This document shows, piece by piece, positions 1 to 11,200 of a stretch of 64,000 bases of DNA. Source of the stretch: Hirudinaria manillensis (lineage: Eukaryota; Annelida; Clitellata; Hirudinida; Hirudinidae); the NCBI GenBank assembly GCA_034509925.1, contig CM067526.1, positions 6,966,501 through 7,030,500 on the forward strand. Reading direction: 5' to 3'. Within the stretch, counting starts at the first letter, position 1; every line of letters starts with the position of its first letter. The translations under genes were made by a program, and so were the position numbers. The notes below the pieces were generated by a model that saw only the letters and a program-made list of their open reading frames with translations, was not told the DNA's origin and made no database searches.

Positions 1-3000
1 ATTCCCCGACGGTGCGTATTGCGCGACCGCACCCGCCGAGGTCTCTTCGAAGAGCGACGTAGAAATTTTACTTTCGTACTTTTCATCCGACAATTGGGAG
101 AAAATGTTCTTCCTTTCGATTTCCAAAGACCTGAACGAGGACACTTTCGAGACGACCTCCCCGTCCGAATCGTCCGAACTTTTGCTCTTCCCGACGGGTT
201 TGGCGTCGAATCCGCAACCGTACGGAGAGTACGTCGGACTGGATTCCGACAGAAAATCTTTTCCAGACTCGCCCTTTTCTGAAATGAAATTAGCTTTGCG
301 ATCATCTGCATTGTGACTGTTAGCCACTGTTTCATGAGAGGTTAGGACAGGTCCCTAATGGATGTGATACATTTAGTAACACTAAAAATAATCAATAATC
401 AACCGTAAAATTCTAACCACATTCAGAATTATCCCCGAGAGCATTCGAAACACATTCATCGTCCTGGTCGGAAGTGTCTTCGTCGCCGTGGTGATCGTGG
501 GGTCGACTTTTTTTGCCTAAAAATTAAAGTAGAAGTAGCGCTTGAACAAGATGTTCAAGACTTGATTTAATTAGAAATTGTTTTCTAAAGGAAATAATTT
601 ATGAAAATCAATTAAAAACAATTAAACAAATGAACTTACGCTTGCGACTCCCTTTAGACAGTGACATTCTTTTCTGCTTCTTGATGATTTTATGATGCAT
701 AAGAGGAGTCACTGTAAAATATCGCGGTGGTGCGTCATGAATTAACTGAATCATCCAATACTTTAAGTGAGAACATTAAAAGGGATTGTAACTCAAAGCT
801 TTCCAGTAAAACACAAATAAAATAAAATAGCACAAAAAATATTTCACTAAGGTACTTTTGGGTCTGGGAGCTTCAAGCGGATGGCCAAAGGTCTGACACC
901 ATCCCACGGGGTAAACATCAGGTGAAAACACGTCCATCCACTGCTCCAGCTCCTCCTCAAAGCTTTCCAGTCTCACCCTCATCAGACGACCGGCTATCTT
1001 TGTAATTGTTGCCACACAGACTTGTCTTAAGATAAAATTTACATAATTAGTTTCTGTCAGATACCGTGACATGCTTCCCATGCCATCACAATTTTAAGCC
1101 CTTCCACATCAACAGACAAATTGGAACAAACTTTGGGTTAAGTAGATTTGCAGCCTCAATCTTCATTCTAACTTCAAACCTGTGCAGCGGTTTGTTCTGC
1201 AATTTAAAATTGTCAATTTCAGCATGTCATTTGAAATTGATTAAAATTAATCAGGGCCTACCTGGCTAGCAGAAAACAAAACAATTGGTGCCATCATAGA
1301 TCCAGTTGCTTCTGAATATTCCTTCCAGTCAAATTGCCCATTGTAGCCTTGAATTTTTAAATAAAAGCAAAATTAAGTCCTTAAAGTTGAAAGTGCATCA
1401 CAATTGAACGAGATTCAACTTCTGGAATGAAAGCCAATTGACAAGCAATCCAAAAGTGCATTTACTCTAAGAAGATATTATAAAGGTTTTCAACATGATG
1501 AGTACCTATGGGAGGCACTAGTTTAAGATCATTGGCCAAACAAAATCCAGCTGGAAGGATGTAGGGCGATCTGGCATGGAAGCAGAAGAGATCTCGCTGC
1601 AGGTTTTGCTGCTCAAAGGATATGACGCTGTCTTTCTTCACCATGATGTAGTTGTGCCTGAGAGTTTTGACCACCGTGGCCGCACAAATCGACGACGGAT
1701 TGGACGGATCGACCACTTCGAGCTTCATTCCCGAAACGAATCTCGCTTGAGGCGGAGACGGTGAAGAAGGAGGAGACCTCAGCGATTTTGGAGGATCGCA
1801 TCTTTTGCTCTGAACGTCCACTCTGTTCCTTCTTAACTCTGCCACCTGATCATGTAAAGTAAAAATTTAGCATGAACAGTCATCTTTCAGTTGACTTTTC
1901 AGTCATAATAATTAGAGATAAAACCAAAATCTAACCTCCTCAAACATTTGAGGAGTAGCATCCATTTCATCAAATTGCTTTTCCTGAAGTTTCTTCATCG
2001 ATGATTCTTTATATTCTATCGATCGTATAATGTCAATTGTCAAATTAACTAAGTAAAATTTATAAAAAAAGTTAGTAAAATCTATGTTAACCTGGTGAGG
2101 CATCAATGTCATGACCAACCATGCATGACCACCCAACATGGTGTATGACATCAGACAACGAGTGACAAAAGAAATAGTTGTCTTCCATCTGGTGATTAGA
2201 ATGTTCCATAATTACTTAATTACTTAATCACTTAATGCAATTTAATCAATTATTTAATTCTCCATTATTGCAGGCTCGATAAAACAGTTTCTAATGCCTG
2301 ACGAGACAAGACGTGCGTCAATAAATGATAATGAGACGTTTATCTCTCACCTTGGAGTCATCATATTTGAGAATCAGCCTCCCTCCTCTATTTTGCTCTA
2401 CAGTAGCAAGTTTCATGCAAGAAAGGTTGTGCTTGCTTATCACCTCAACTCTTATTCCTGGCTTCAGTGGTCCCATAAAATTCTTCTCTCTTTCTTTGCA
2501 CTCTTCAAAGTCGTCCGCCAACGAGAAAGACTCGGACAGTCTCGGTTTCAAGTAGCTTTTCCAGTTGATGTTTTTATTTTGCAGTCCTGGCACGAGAAAA
2601 GGTTCATAAATGAATTTAAATAATTATTGATAATTTAACATTTGTGGTTGTTGTTGTTTATTCACCCATAGGTATGACCAGCTCCCTGTTGTTCAAGGCA
2701 CACCAGGTTAGTGGGTGGATTTCATCATTGAAAAGATGAAGCCAGCAGTCTTTTGAGCAATCGTCATCATAACCCTCCAATCTTACTTTTACCAAGTAAC
2801 CTGGGGAAATAAAAGCATCTCAGGGTATTTAAGATATTTAAAATTGTTTAATCCTTTTATTTAACAATTAATCAATTAATTATTTTAATTTTCATCACTA
2901 AAATGGAAGATGACAATTGGCACTGATGGCCAAACCACCTCATTGTTGTCTTTATAATTGATTAAAAAGTTATTTAATACTACAAGGTGTGAAATCAATT

Positions 3001-4648
3001 AATTATTACCGGCAACACGGATGATGGTGGCAATCCAATATACAGGCACGGATTCGCTGACACTGTGGTTGATAATTTCAACCTTCCTACAATCCAAAGG
3101 ACGTTGAAACATGTCAGATCTTGAGCACTGCTTGTGAAAAATAAATATTTATTTATTAAAATGATTCTATTCAAACTTTTAATCAGTCTCTTTAGTGATG
3201 ATATTCACAAATGTAATCAAAAAAGATTATTTATCACAAATGTAATCAAAGAGGTTCCATTAACAACTGAAGGGAAGCAGCAAATATATAAAGAATCACT
3301 TATCAGTTGCCATATTTTAATAGATTTAGTTTTAAAATATCAAATATTTATAAGACAATACTGAAGACTAACATGTGTAAAACAACCGACGGGAGCTGCG
3401 CATGCTTCTTCCATTTCCAAATATTCTCCCCACTCAAATGATCTGTTCACTAAAATTACAATCCAACTGTAAAGCAACTCAGTTTGTTGAAATTTTAAAA
3501 TAATTTATTCTTTAAATATATGTCATAAAGTCATAAACTCATAAAGATAAATGTTAAATTAATTAAATATTAATATGTGTTATAACAAACATGCATTGCT
3601 CTTTTCCTTCTCCATCTCCTGCTGTTCAGCCCTTTTCCTCATGTTCATGGCAAAGAGCATTCGTCTCTATGCAACAAAATGAAACCATCAATTAAATTCC
3701 AATACATTTAAATTCCATCAAATAAGATTAAATTGGCCATTAAACTGATACAATGTCCAAATGATTAAAATCTCATTAAAAACGCAAAATAAAAACCAAA
3801 ATGTTTGAATTGAATTTCACCCTCTCGTTGTTCTTTGAGCTGTTGCCATGGTCCCTCATAGAAGAAGAGAAACTCCTTGAACAAACACAACTACAAAATC
3901 TCTTCGATGAAGAGAAAAACGAAGCCACTGGTGCAATGATGTTGCAGAACTCACACTGGTCTTTAAATGGTAAACATGTCAGTCATTAAATGAAAACATT
4001 GATGACCAGGTAAGTCAGCATAGTTCAATAAACTTTGATTTAAAGATTTTACTTAAATATCCAGAGGTGTGATTATCTTATATAAATGTAACAACAAAAT
4101 GTAAGATGCTCAAAGCCACAGAAAAACAAAAAAAAATCAAACGTATTTCACAAATGCAAACAGAAGTATTAATGACTGTCAATAATTCAAGTAATAAATG
4201 GTTCTATTCTATTTACTAAAGTAAATTATAGTGGAACAAAATATTTTAAATTAGTCTCTAAGAAGAACTAAGAGCATAATTATATAATTATAAGTTATTA
4301 TAAGAAATGCAAGCTTAGTATTCCAAATCAATTTTAATTACATATATATTTTATATAATTTTCCATACAAAAAAGTTGGTACGCTGATGCTCAATAAAAT
4401 AACACATGGTTCCTATAATTTGTTTGCTTATTAGTTCATTACAAGCTTCCCATTCTTGAAAACGCGGATCCTCTGCATTTCCACTCTCCACAAAATGTAT
4501 TAATTCATATGTACAATACAAAATATTTAAAATTCAACTTACTGAAACCAGGCCTAGAGGGCACTGCATTTGCATATTGGATGACATTAGATTTTGTACT
4601 TGGAGTTAAGCATCCATTTGAAGAACTCAATTCATTTTCCCCTCTCAT
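1..4648 (-). CDS. MBTD1/L3MBTL2-type four-MBT-repeat chromatin protein with FCS zinc finger (C-terminus off window)
   Basis: Members of this family are nuclear chromatin readers that bind lower-methylated histone lysines in Polycomb-like or NuA4 complexes. Exons (high to low): 4648-4543, 4483-4443, 3955-3821, 3666-3591, 3449-3373, 3127-3010, 2800-2666, 2586-2351, 2188-2092, 2015-1936, 1845-1506, 1347-1262, 1196-1132, 1025-856, 711-640, 516-421, 326-1. All phases close, giving 752 codons, still open at base 1. An FCS zinc finger starts at residue 50 (CEFC, then FCSCVC). Four MBT repeats follow at about 123-225, 235-345, 375-480 and 485-587, with signatures such as FEWGEYL, VYWIATI, HHVGWS, FDWKEY and YPVGWC. 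A basic stretch (KRKKSR) and an acidic, Ser-rich tail of over 165 residues follow repeat 4. The start is the first ATG after a good acceptor. The junctions at exons 2 and 3 were chosen because they join a strong GTAAGT donor in phase. MBTD1 and L3MBTL2 cannot be separated by eye; the long tail is unlike the short MBTD1 end. Confidence 0.9.
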
Positions 4649-5230
4649 AGTCTGTGTTGTGGCGAGTGTTATTTTAATACACAGTGGAAGAAAGATGTGT
4701 ATTAAAAAATACATACATCAATCAGGTCACTATTTTCGTCTCAATTTTATATAAAAGTAACTTTAACTAGCAAAATTAATGTTATAGGCAATAGTACTTC
4801 TATGAATTATAAACTAATCTAATTTTATAAAATAAAAATTATCGGGCACTCACAAATTCTAGCAATCCAATCCAGGACCAGTCAGAAAGTCATGTACGAA
4901 TTAAAAAGCGATCCAAAAGCGAAGTGATTTAAAAACCAAGCAACTAAGAAATTAAATTTTAAGGAAGAAAAGTAGAAAATACAATTTTGAAAGTTTATCT
5001 CCCTCTTTTTTCCTCAATTGTTTACAAGCAACGCTGAGCATGAGCAAAGACATGCGCAATAGCAATATGTTATCTTAAAAAAAATAGTTTTGCATTTAAT
5101 CTAAAATAATTTACTTATTTAATGTATGTGTATTTAATAAGTTTAATATAAAACATAAATTTTTTTAACTTCTGGCTTGATTACTGAAAATCAAGGTAAT
5201 TATACAAGTAACGAACAGTGAAAGCGGAAT
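4649..5230. other. Region upstream of the MBT gene, probable promoter/5' UTR
   Basis: This AT-rich stretch lies upstream of the MBT-gene start. It probably holds that gene's promoter and non-coding first exon, because a splice acceptor (cacag) lies directly in front of the ATG exon. I found no recognisable core motif or RNA gene. Confidence 0.35.
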
Positions 5231-5399
5231 GTCACGGCGAAGCGTAAATTCGTTTTAACATCGAGCGCCGTACTGTCATGGACGCAAGTACGACGCGACC
5301 CAACCATCTGTAGCCGACTTCCCTCCAAAAACTAAAGGCAATATACCAGAATTGGACCTAAGGAAAAACCCCGAGGATCAACAAATAGCGGTCCGTTGA
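5231..5399 (+). CDS. Possible tiny coding stretch, unidentified
   Basis: A GC-richer island in AT-rich sequence holds an open frame (5259-5399, 46 codons, stop TGA) reading ...YDATQPSVADFPP... and ending DQQIAVR. Composition and codon use look coding. A possible start ATG at 5230-5232 (MSRRS) can be joined in phase over a very short 45-base GT-AG gap, but introns elsewhere in the window are longer. The family was not recognised. It could also be the last exon of a plus-strand gene, or a 5' UTR feature between the MBT gene and PSMD7. Treat it as a candidate only. Confidence 0.25.
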
Positions 5400-5514
5400 G
5401 TAGCATTTTCGCCACTCTGGCAGTTAAACAATAAATCGTTGGGGAGATCGTTCAAAGTTAATTTTTATTTCGGAAGAGCGCGTAAGTAACCACAAGTAAA
5501 TAGGTTATGAGAGT

Positions 5515-5520
5515 TTTATT
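5515..5520 (-). terminator. Polyadenylation signal overlapping the PSMD7 stop codon
   Basis: On the minus strand the last codons read AAA TAA AAC, so AATAAA includes the TAA stop at 5518-5516. Cleavage 10-30 bases further on would leave an unusually short 3' UTR. Confidence 0.5.
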
Positions 5521-7218
5521 TCTTTTTGTCAGCATCTTTCTTTGAGTCCTTGCCATCCTTCTTATCACTTTTATCCTCTGATTTGTTCAGAGTCTTGGCA
5601 CCCGATTTTTCTTCTTCCTTCTTCTTTTCTTTTACATCCTTGGTTCCCTCACCTTTCTCGCTATCACGGTTCTGAACCTATCATGGATTTTGGTACCAAG
5701 TTAGCTTTTGACTAATGGACACTGACCAATGAACAAACTAACCTTGTTGTTGATAAGATTGTGTAGAGCAATCACGGATCTGATCAATGCCGAGATATAC
5801 ACTACCAGAAGCTGATCATTTGTTGTCACAAAAACTGACCTGACAAAAGACTGCAAGAAACAAGTAAAAAATAAACTCAACATTAAATAACAGGTAACAA
5901 ACTGAATTAGCACTAAGACATGATATTGCATGGGCATAATCAGACCAAGTAGTGAATAATACCTGGAGATTCACATCAGGCAGAAGATTGAAGACATCCT
6001 GCAACATGTAAATGATTTGATGGTTGATTGGTAAGCGGCCATTGGCAACATTATCCAGGTAAGAATGGATCTCCTTCAACTGTGAAACAAGACCCTTCAA
6101 GCCCATCAACTGATTTGTAATTCTCTGAGAAAGTGTTCCTATAGAGGTATCTTTTATATCCCTGCATGAAATAGCAATATTGATATGGAGTAAGAAATAA
6201 ATTTGCAAGAGAAGCAATAGGGAAAACATTTAAAAAATTGGCAGACTACAACAAGCACATCATAAACACAATTTATCAATAGGAAATATAATCAGGCCAA
6301 TGATTTTTGTGGAATAACAAATGACTACATGAGGGCAAGTTATAAATGCAATTCTAAAATAACCTTAAGAGGTGCTCCACTCCAACTTCCTCTGCCTCTT
6401 CAGCACCAATTTCACTTGGAATATGTTCGAAGGTTTTTGTAGCAGGAGTTCCATCCTTGTAAAAACATGTTAACAATTTGTTAAATAGACCTTTTAAGTA
6501 AGGGGACTCCAAAATGGAGAACTTACATCATGAACTTCTTCAACAGCATAATAGGCCTCAGTGGGTAAGCCCAAGTTGTTAGGCACAGCATCAATTATCA
6601 CCAGAATCTGTTAGGGGATCAACCATTATTACCTTGTCTACCTCAAACATTATAATAAGTAACTGAAAGAATAAAGCAAAGCCTCACCGAGTTGGGGACG
6701 TACTTCCTCATGAGTTCATTGATTATGACATCATTCTGTTGCAATTTTGGACCAGTGTGGTACCAGCCAACAATTTTTTCTCTTGCTGGATTTTAATAAA
6801 TATTATCAATTGACATCTATAGCACTTTGAAATACATGTTATTGCTGCCATCTGCAACTATCATTATCAAAGGCACCTACCATTTACTTTTTTGAACATA
6901 CTATACATGTTCTCAAGATAATCGTGGTCAAGAAACCAGACGTCATTTTCTTTTGTATCTTCATCAAATGGCACTTTGAAAAATAAACAAATACACGTTG
7001 ATTCAAAACACCAAAAGTAGGAATAGTTCATTTCAGTATCTACCTGCAAAACTATTAGATACATCCAGCACTCCCTGCCTGTTGGCTCCCAACAAAACCC
7101 CAACGACTCTTTTGGAATTACCGATATTTCCCATACGATTAAAGTGATCCACAACGCTCAATAAAACAAGCGGGTGAACCACAACTCGAGATATTTTACT
7201 TGGATCGCTGGGTGACAT
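5516..7218 (-). CDS. PSMD7: 26S proteasome regulatory subunit Rpn8 / PSMD7
   Basis: This is the MPN-domain subunit of the 19S lid. It pairs with Rpn11 and is itself catalytically inactive. Exons: 7218-7044, 6973-6881, 6785-6688, 6607-6527, 6455-6364, 6161-5963, 5850-5743, 5677-5516. They sum to 1,008 bases (335 aa), close to the usual length. Recognisable stretches are [69 protein letters not shown] and ALHNLINNK. The C-terminus is the Lys/Glu-rich tail typical of animal PSMD7. The MPN domain covers about residues 8-140. As in the family, the JAMM zinc ligands needed for catalysis are absent. The start ATG precedes [16 protein letters not shown]; an upstream in-frame ATG (7254) is less likely. 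The stop codon lies inside AATAAA, so the 3' UTR is probably very short. It is divergent from the 7.5 kb plus-strand locus. Confidence 0.97.
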
Positions 7219-7521
7219 TTTTAACACAAAATGCAAACTCCTTAACGTAAACAAAGCAAAACTGTCCTACAATACGCAAGTCATCAACCAATAATGGCGA
7301 TATTAAAAGTGTTTTACTAATGACTCTTTTAAAGATCGATAGTTTGTTTATTAGTTAATTTATATTAAATAAAAATTTATTAACTATAAAATCTTAATAT
7401 TTAAAATTTAACAAAAGGAGAGATGAATGGATATTGAAATTACAACCATAAACAACACAGTCTCTTATTGTCAAACCATTCAAAGGTGGGGGTAGGGGGA
7501 TGTTATGGAGTATTACTTTTA
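7219..7521. promoter_or_regulatory. Divergent promoter region between PSMD7 and the 7.5 kb locus
   Basis: About 300 bases separate the PSMD7 start codon (minus) from the first plausible plus-strand ATG. The arrangement suggests a bidirectional promoter. I saw no TATA box or other clear motif. Confidence 0.4.
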
Positions 7522-8124
7522 ATGCTGGATATACTACGTAAGTCGGTGGAGGAGGAATTGGCAACGTTTCATTTGGGATTTTCGGGAGGACATGCCAAGA
7601 AATTGGAGATACGTTTTAGTACTTTTGCACCCATCTGTTGGTAATGTTTGTGTTTGTAAAAATAAAACGATAGTTTTATGCATTCTTCTTTCACTGTTTC
7701 TAGCAGATACATTACTTTTTATGGTTTTTTTCTGGAATGGTGGCATAATTTTGCACGTTTTCAGTTGTTGATGTAAAGTTTTAGTGACTTTTTGAGTCAC
7801 GTAGTTCAGCACCTGAACTCCATGTTAAGATTCCATGTATTGGTCCTGCTAGGGCTAAACCACCTCAGGTGTATGCCAGTTGTCCTAGTCTTGGGAGTTC
7901 AAGAAGTTCAAAATCACAAAGTTCTATGTGGACTTATTTGGAAAATACCCAATTAAGAATGCAATTAAGAAAAGTAGATAGTGATCCAGGTAAAGTGCTG
8001 GGTTCTTCTGCCTTCATCTTAAATAATAATTACATGAGGAAAAATGCTAGTTATGTTAGGACATTTAACAGCTTAATTTACTTGTACATGGTAACATTTT
8101 TACTCAGGCAGTGTTGCAAATTAA
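7522..8124 (+). CDS. Small unidentified spliced gene
   Basis: The 3' part is convincing. An open exon runs 7810-7989 (acceptor gttcag, donor gtaaag) and encodes PELHVKIPC...SRSSKSQSSMWTYLENTQLRMQLRK. It joins in phase to a last exon at 8108-8124 (GSVAN, stop). The 5' part is ambiguous. One candidate exon is 7522-7640, starting MLDILRKSVEEELATF, with donor gtaatg. Alternatively a strong gtaagt donor at 7538 would end a shorter first exon reading MLWSITFNAG. A middle exon around 7695-7760 (ITFYGFFLEWWHNF) would restore phase in either model through a weak donor. No family was recognised. The locus is divergent from PSMD7 and convergent with CFAP57, whose stop is 141 bases away. Confidence 0.45.
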
Positions 8125-8225
8125 TAATTATTTTAATTGATGATAGTTTGGCTTTGTTGAGAATTTTTTCTTGTTTTGAGAAAAGTCAAAGATGGAGCCA
8201 TAATTTATGCTTTTTAAATATATGT

Positions 8226-8231
8226 TTTATT
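8226..8231 (-). terminator. CFAP57 polyadenylation signal
   Basis: AATAAA on the minus strand, 34 bases past the CFAP57 stop codon at 8265-8267. It sits in the short convergent gap between the two genes. Confidence 0.6.
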
Positions 8232-8264
8232 TCATGAAGAAAATTTGCATTACATTATGGATTG

Positions 8265-11200
8265 TTATTCAAACGGAATAGTTGATAACTTTTGAGTCGG
8301 CAAAGGCTTCCGAACTGCTGGAGGTTCGAAGGTCTGGACGAGACTTCTTAGCTTCAAAAGTTCCTCGTGTTGCATTTCCACTAATTTATTCTTTTCTTGG
8401 AGTTCCATTTTCAAAGTCAAGAAGTCATTGATAGCTGCCTGACCATTGCTTGCAAAGTTGGGTTTTCTTGATGGTGCTGATGAAGAAAAGGCTCTAATTG
8501 GTGTCTTCATGGAACTGAACGATTCAAGATTTTTTATTTTGGATCGTGCAAGTTTCAGTTCGTGGCGGAGTTCATTCACCTCTCTGATCAGCTTCACATT
8601 TTGCTTAAAATTATAAAATTACTATTTAATATTTTGTTATGAGCCAGTTGGAAATCTATTTTTAAAATATCTCATAATTAGAACATTTCAAAACATTCAA
8701 CCTGCAATATGCACATGCTTTCAGCTTTTTGGAAATCAGAATCCCTCTTGTTCTTTTTGATAAGTGAAGCCATAGATCGTTCTAAAAATTCTCTTTGCCT
8801 AGTGAAGTCATTTTGCTTATTTTCATCATTTTCAAAAGTCTCGTCCTGCACGTCAACATTATGTGTAAATATTAAATGGGCGAAATTAAGGAATTTAGAC
8901 TTCTTAAGTCAAGTTGTTGGACTTGAAAGCTTAATTGCTCTGCTAACTGTATCGTCCTGCATGTATTTTTCATGAATGGCCATAAGAGAAGATTTGAGGA
9001 GTCCTGGATCTTGGATTTTACCAACACAATGATGTATATCAGCTTTGATCCTTTTTATCTTCATTTCCATGGATTGAACCTAATTAATTAAATGAAAGTT
9101 TTAATGTGTTCGATTAGATTATATTATATTATTATATCATGCTATTATTATTATATTATTGAAAAATCTAAACATAAAAGTTGTGTATGTTAATATAATT
9201 GTTTGGATATCTTATCAGTTGAACAGATACATTTCAAGTTTAAATCTAAACATTAAAATATAGCTAAATTATGTTTATTGGTGTTTATTTGTTCAATTTA
9301 AATTATGTTTTAATGAAACCATTATTTTAATAATGAGTTCAAGACCTTGTGCCTCTCCTTTGTCATTGCTTTCTCGGCAGCTGCGAGTTTCTGTCTTACA
9401 TTGGCGAGATCCAGTTTGAGTTGAGAATTTGACTTGGAGTGTTCATTTAGTTCTTCTTCCATCTATCAACAAGGCAGTCATTACAAAATATTTCTGAAAA
9501 GTTTTGTTTAAAATTTGTTTTTTCTGTAATAATTTCAAGGAATGTCAAAAATCACTAGGATTGAGTTATAAATGGAACTCCCTAATTTTATTGCATTTTG
9601 AATAGTTTTTGTCAACCAAGTTACTTAAAGAACTAATACTGGAACCTACCTGTTCAATTTGTTCTTCCATGGAGAGTATTTTGCTTTCCTTTGGTTCAAC
9701 TTGATTTTTCAGTTCATTAAGGTTGTAATCCAAAACAAATTTAAACTTTTCCAACTCTTGGTTGATTTTTTTCAATTCGTAGATTCTTTTTTCCTTCGAT
9801 CCAAAATTTAAAACCAAGATTAAGCTGAGGATTTCCAAGATATTAACATTTTTGATTGCTAAAATAGAAAAATCATAGACCTTGTCTTGAATGGTATCAT
9901 CTCTTTCTTGAATCTCTTTCTTTAATGCCTTAATGTCCCTTTCCAAATTGCTTATTGTTTGCTCTAACCTTTGAACCTCAATGTTACCTTTCCTAACTTC
10001 TTCTTTTCCATCTTCAATCTCTTTTTTCAAACTTACAAAGGCCTTACTCATGACTCCAATTTGTCCTCTCAACTTGTCGCACATTTCTGATTCAGCCTTC
10101 AGCTTTTTCTGGAATTGGTTTTTTGTTAAAGCAATTTCAAGATCTGCATCCTCTTCTGTCTGTTGGATCATTTCTCCTACTTCTTGCTCTCTCCTTTTTG
10201 ATTCTTTATTCATCTGCAGGAAAAATACATCAATCACATCATCATACTTTCGGCATTATTCTTAAGATAATTAATTATTTCAACTATTTGGATAATTATG
10301 GAGGGAATTCTTGATTGTACAAATGTTGATTCTATGACTCACTTGATTGATCTGTTCATTAAGAACCCTTATCTTTTCTTCAAGAACCTGGTTGACCTCA
10401 GAAACTTCTCTGTTTTTCTCAGCCTCTGCATCATTAAGTTTTCTTTCATATTCATCTTGCATTTTCTGGCTCTTGTTTTGAAGTTCTTGATATTTTTCAT
10501 ATTGCATCATTAGCTTCTGGTTGTTTTTTGATTCTGAAATTTATCAATTTTGTGTCAATTTAAAGCTTTAAAGTTTATAATAAATTTTAGTCATATTTTA
10601 TTCAGACTGCTACTAAACAGAAAAAAAACTAGATTAAATCAAAATAGAAGCCAAATGACCAATTTCGTGGAGAAATGTTGAATGGCCTTCATGAGTTTCT
10701 TTCATCTGTTCTTCATGCCTTCTTAGAATTTTCTCACTCTCAAATTTGAGCATCTTGATTATAAGAAGTAATATTTTACTCATATTTTTCCTATGATTTA
10801 ATTGAGTGATAAAAAATAAAAATGAAAACCTGATTTTTATTCCTCAGTGAATCTAGCTCTGCAATGAACTTCTGAGTAAGCTCATCGATTTTATCTTTAA
10901 ATTTTGATTCTTGCACCCTCAACTGGTAGTCATTTTCAAGTTTAAGTTCCTCAAGTCTCATTTTGAGGTCTCTTGTGGAAGCATCCTGAATTAATTTCAT
11001 GTAATTGAAAAAAATGTATAATAAATAATGTAAAATAATATAGTAAATCAAAGGAAAATTGTTTTAAACAACTTTAATAACTTTTACTTTTTAAAGCCAA
11101 CTATTGTTAAGAAAATATGTTTTATTATGTTTATATTTTTGAAGTAAAAATGTTATAACCTTTTCTAAAAGGTCACCTTTGGAGATGAGAATATCATCTG

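Noticed and set aside
1..316. Plus-strand frames at the left edge
   Set aside because: They are shadows of the minus-strand MBT-gene exon 326-1, which joins in phase with the next exon.
5220..5460. Possible snRNA or other structured RNA gene
   Set aside because: I compared it mentally with U1-U6 and SRP core motifs and saw no match. No tRNA A/B boxes were seen here or elsewhere in the window.
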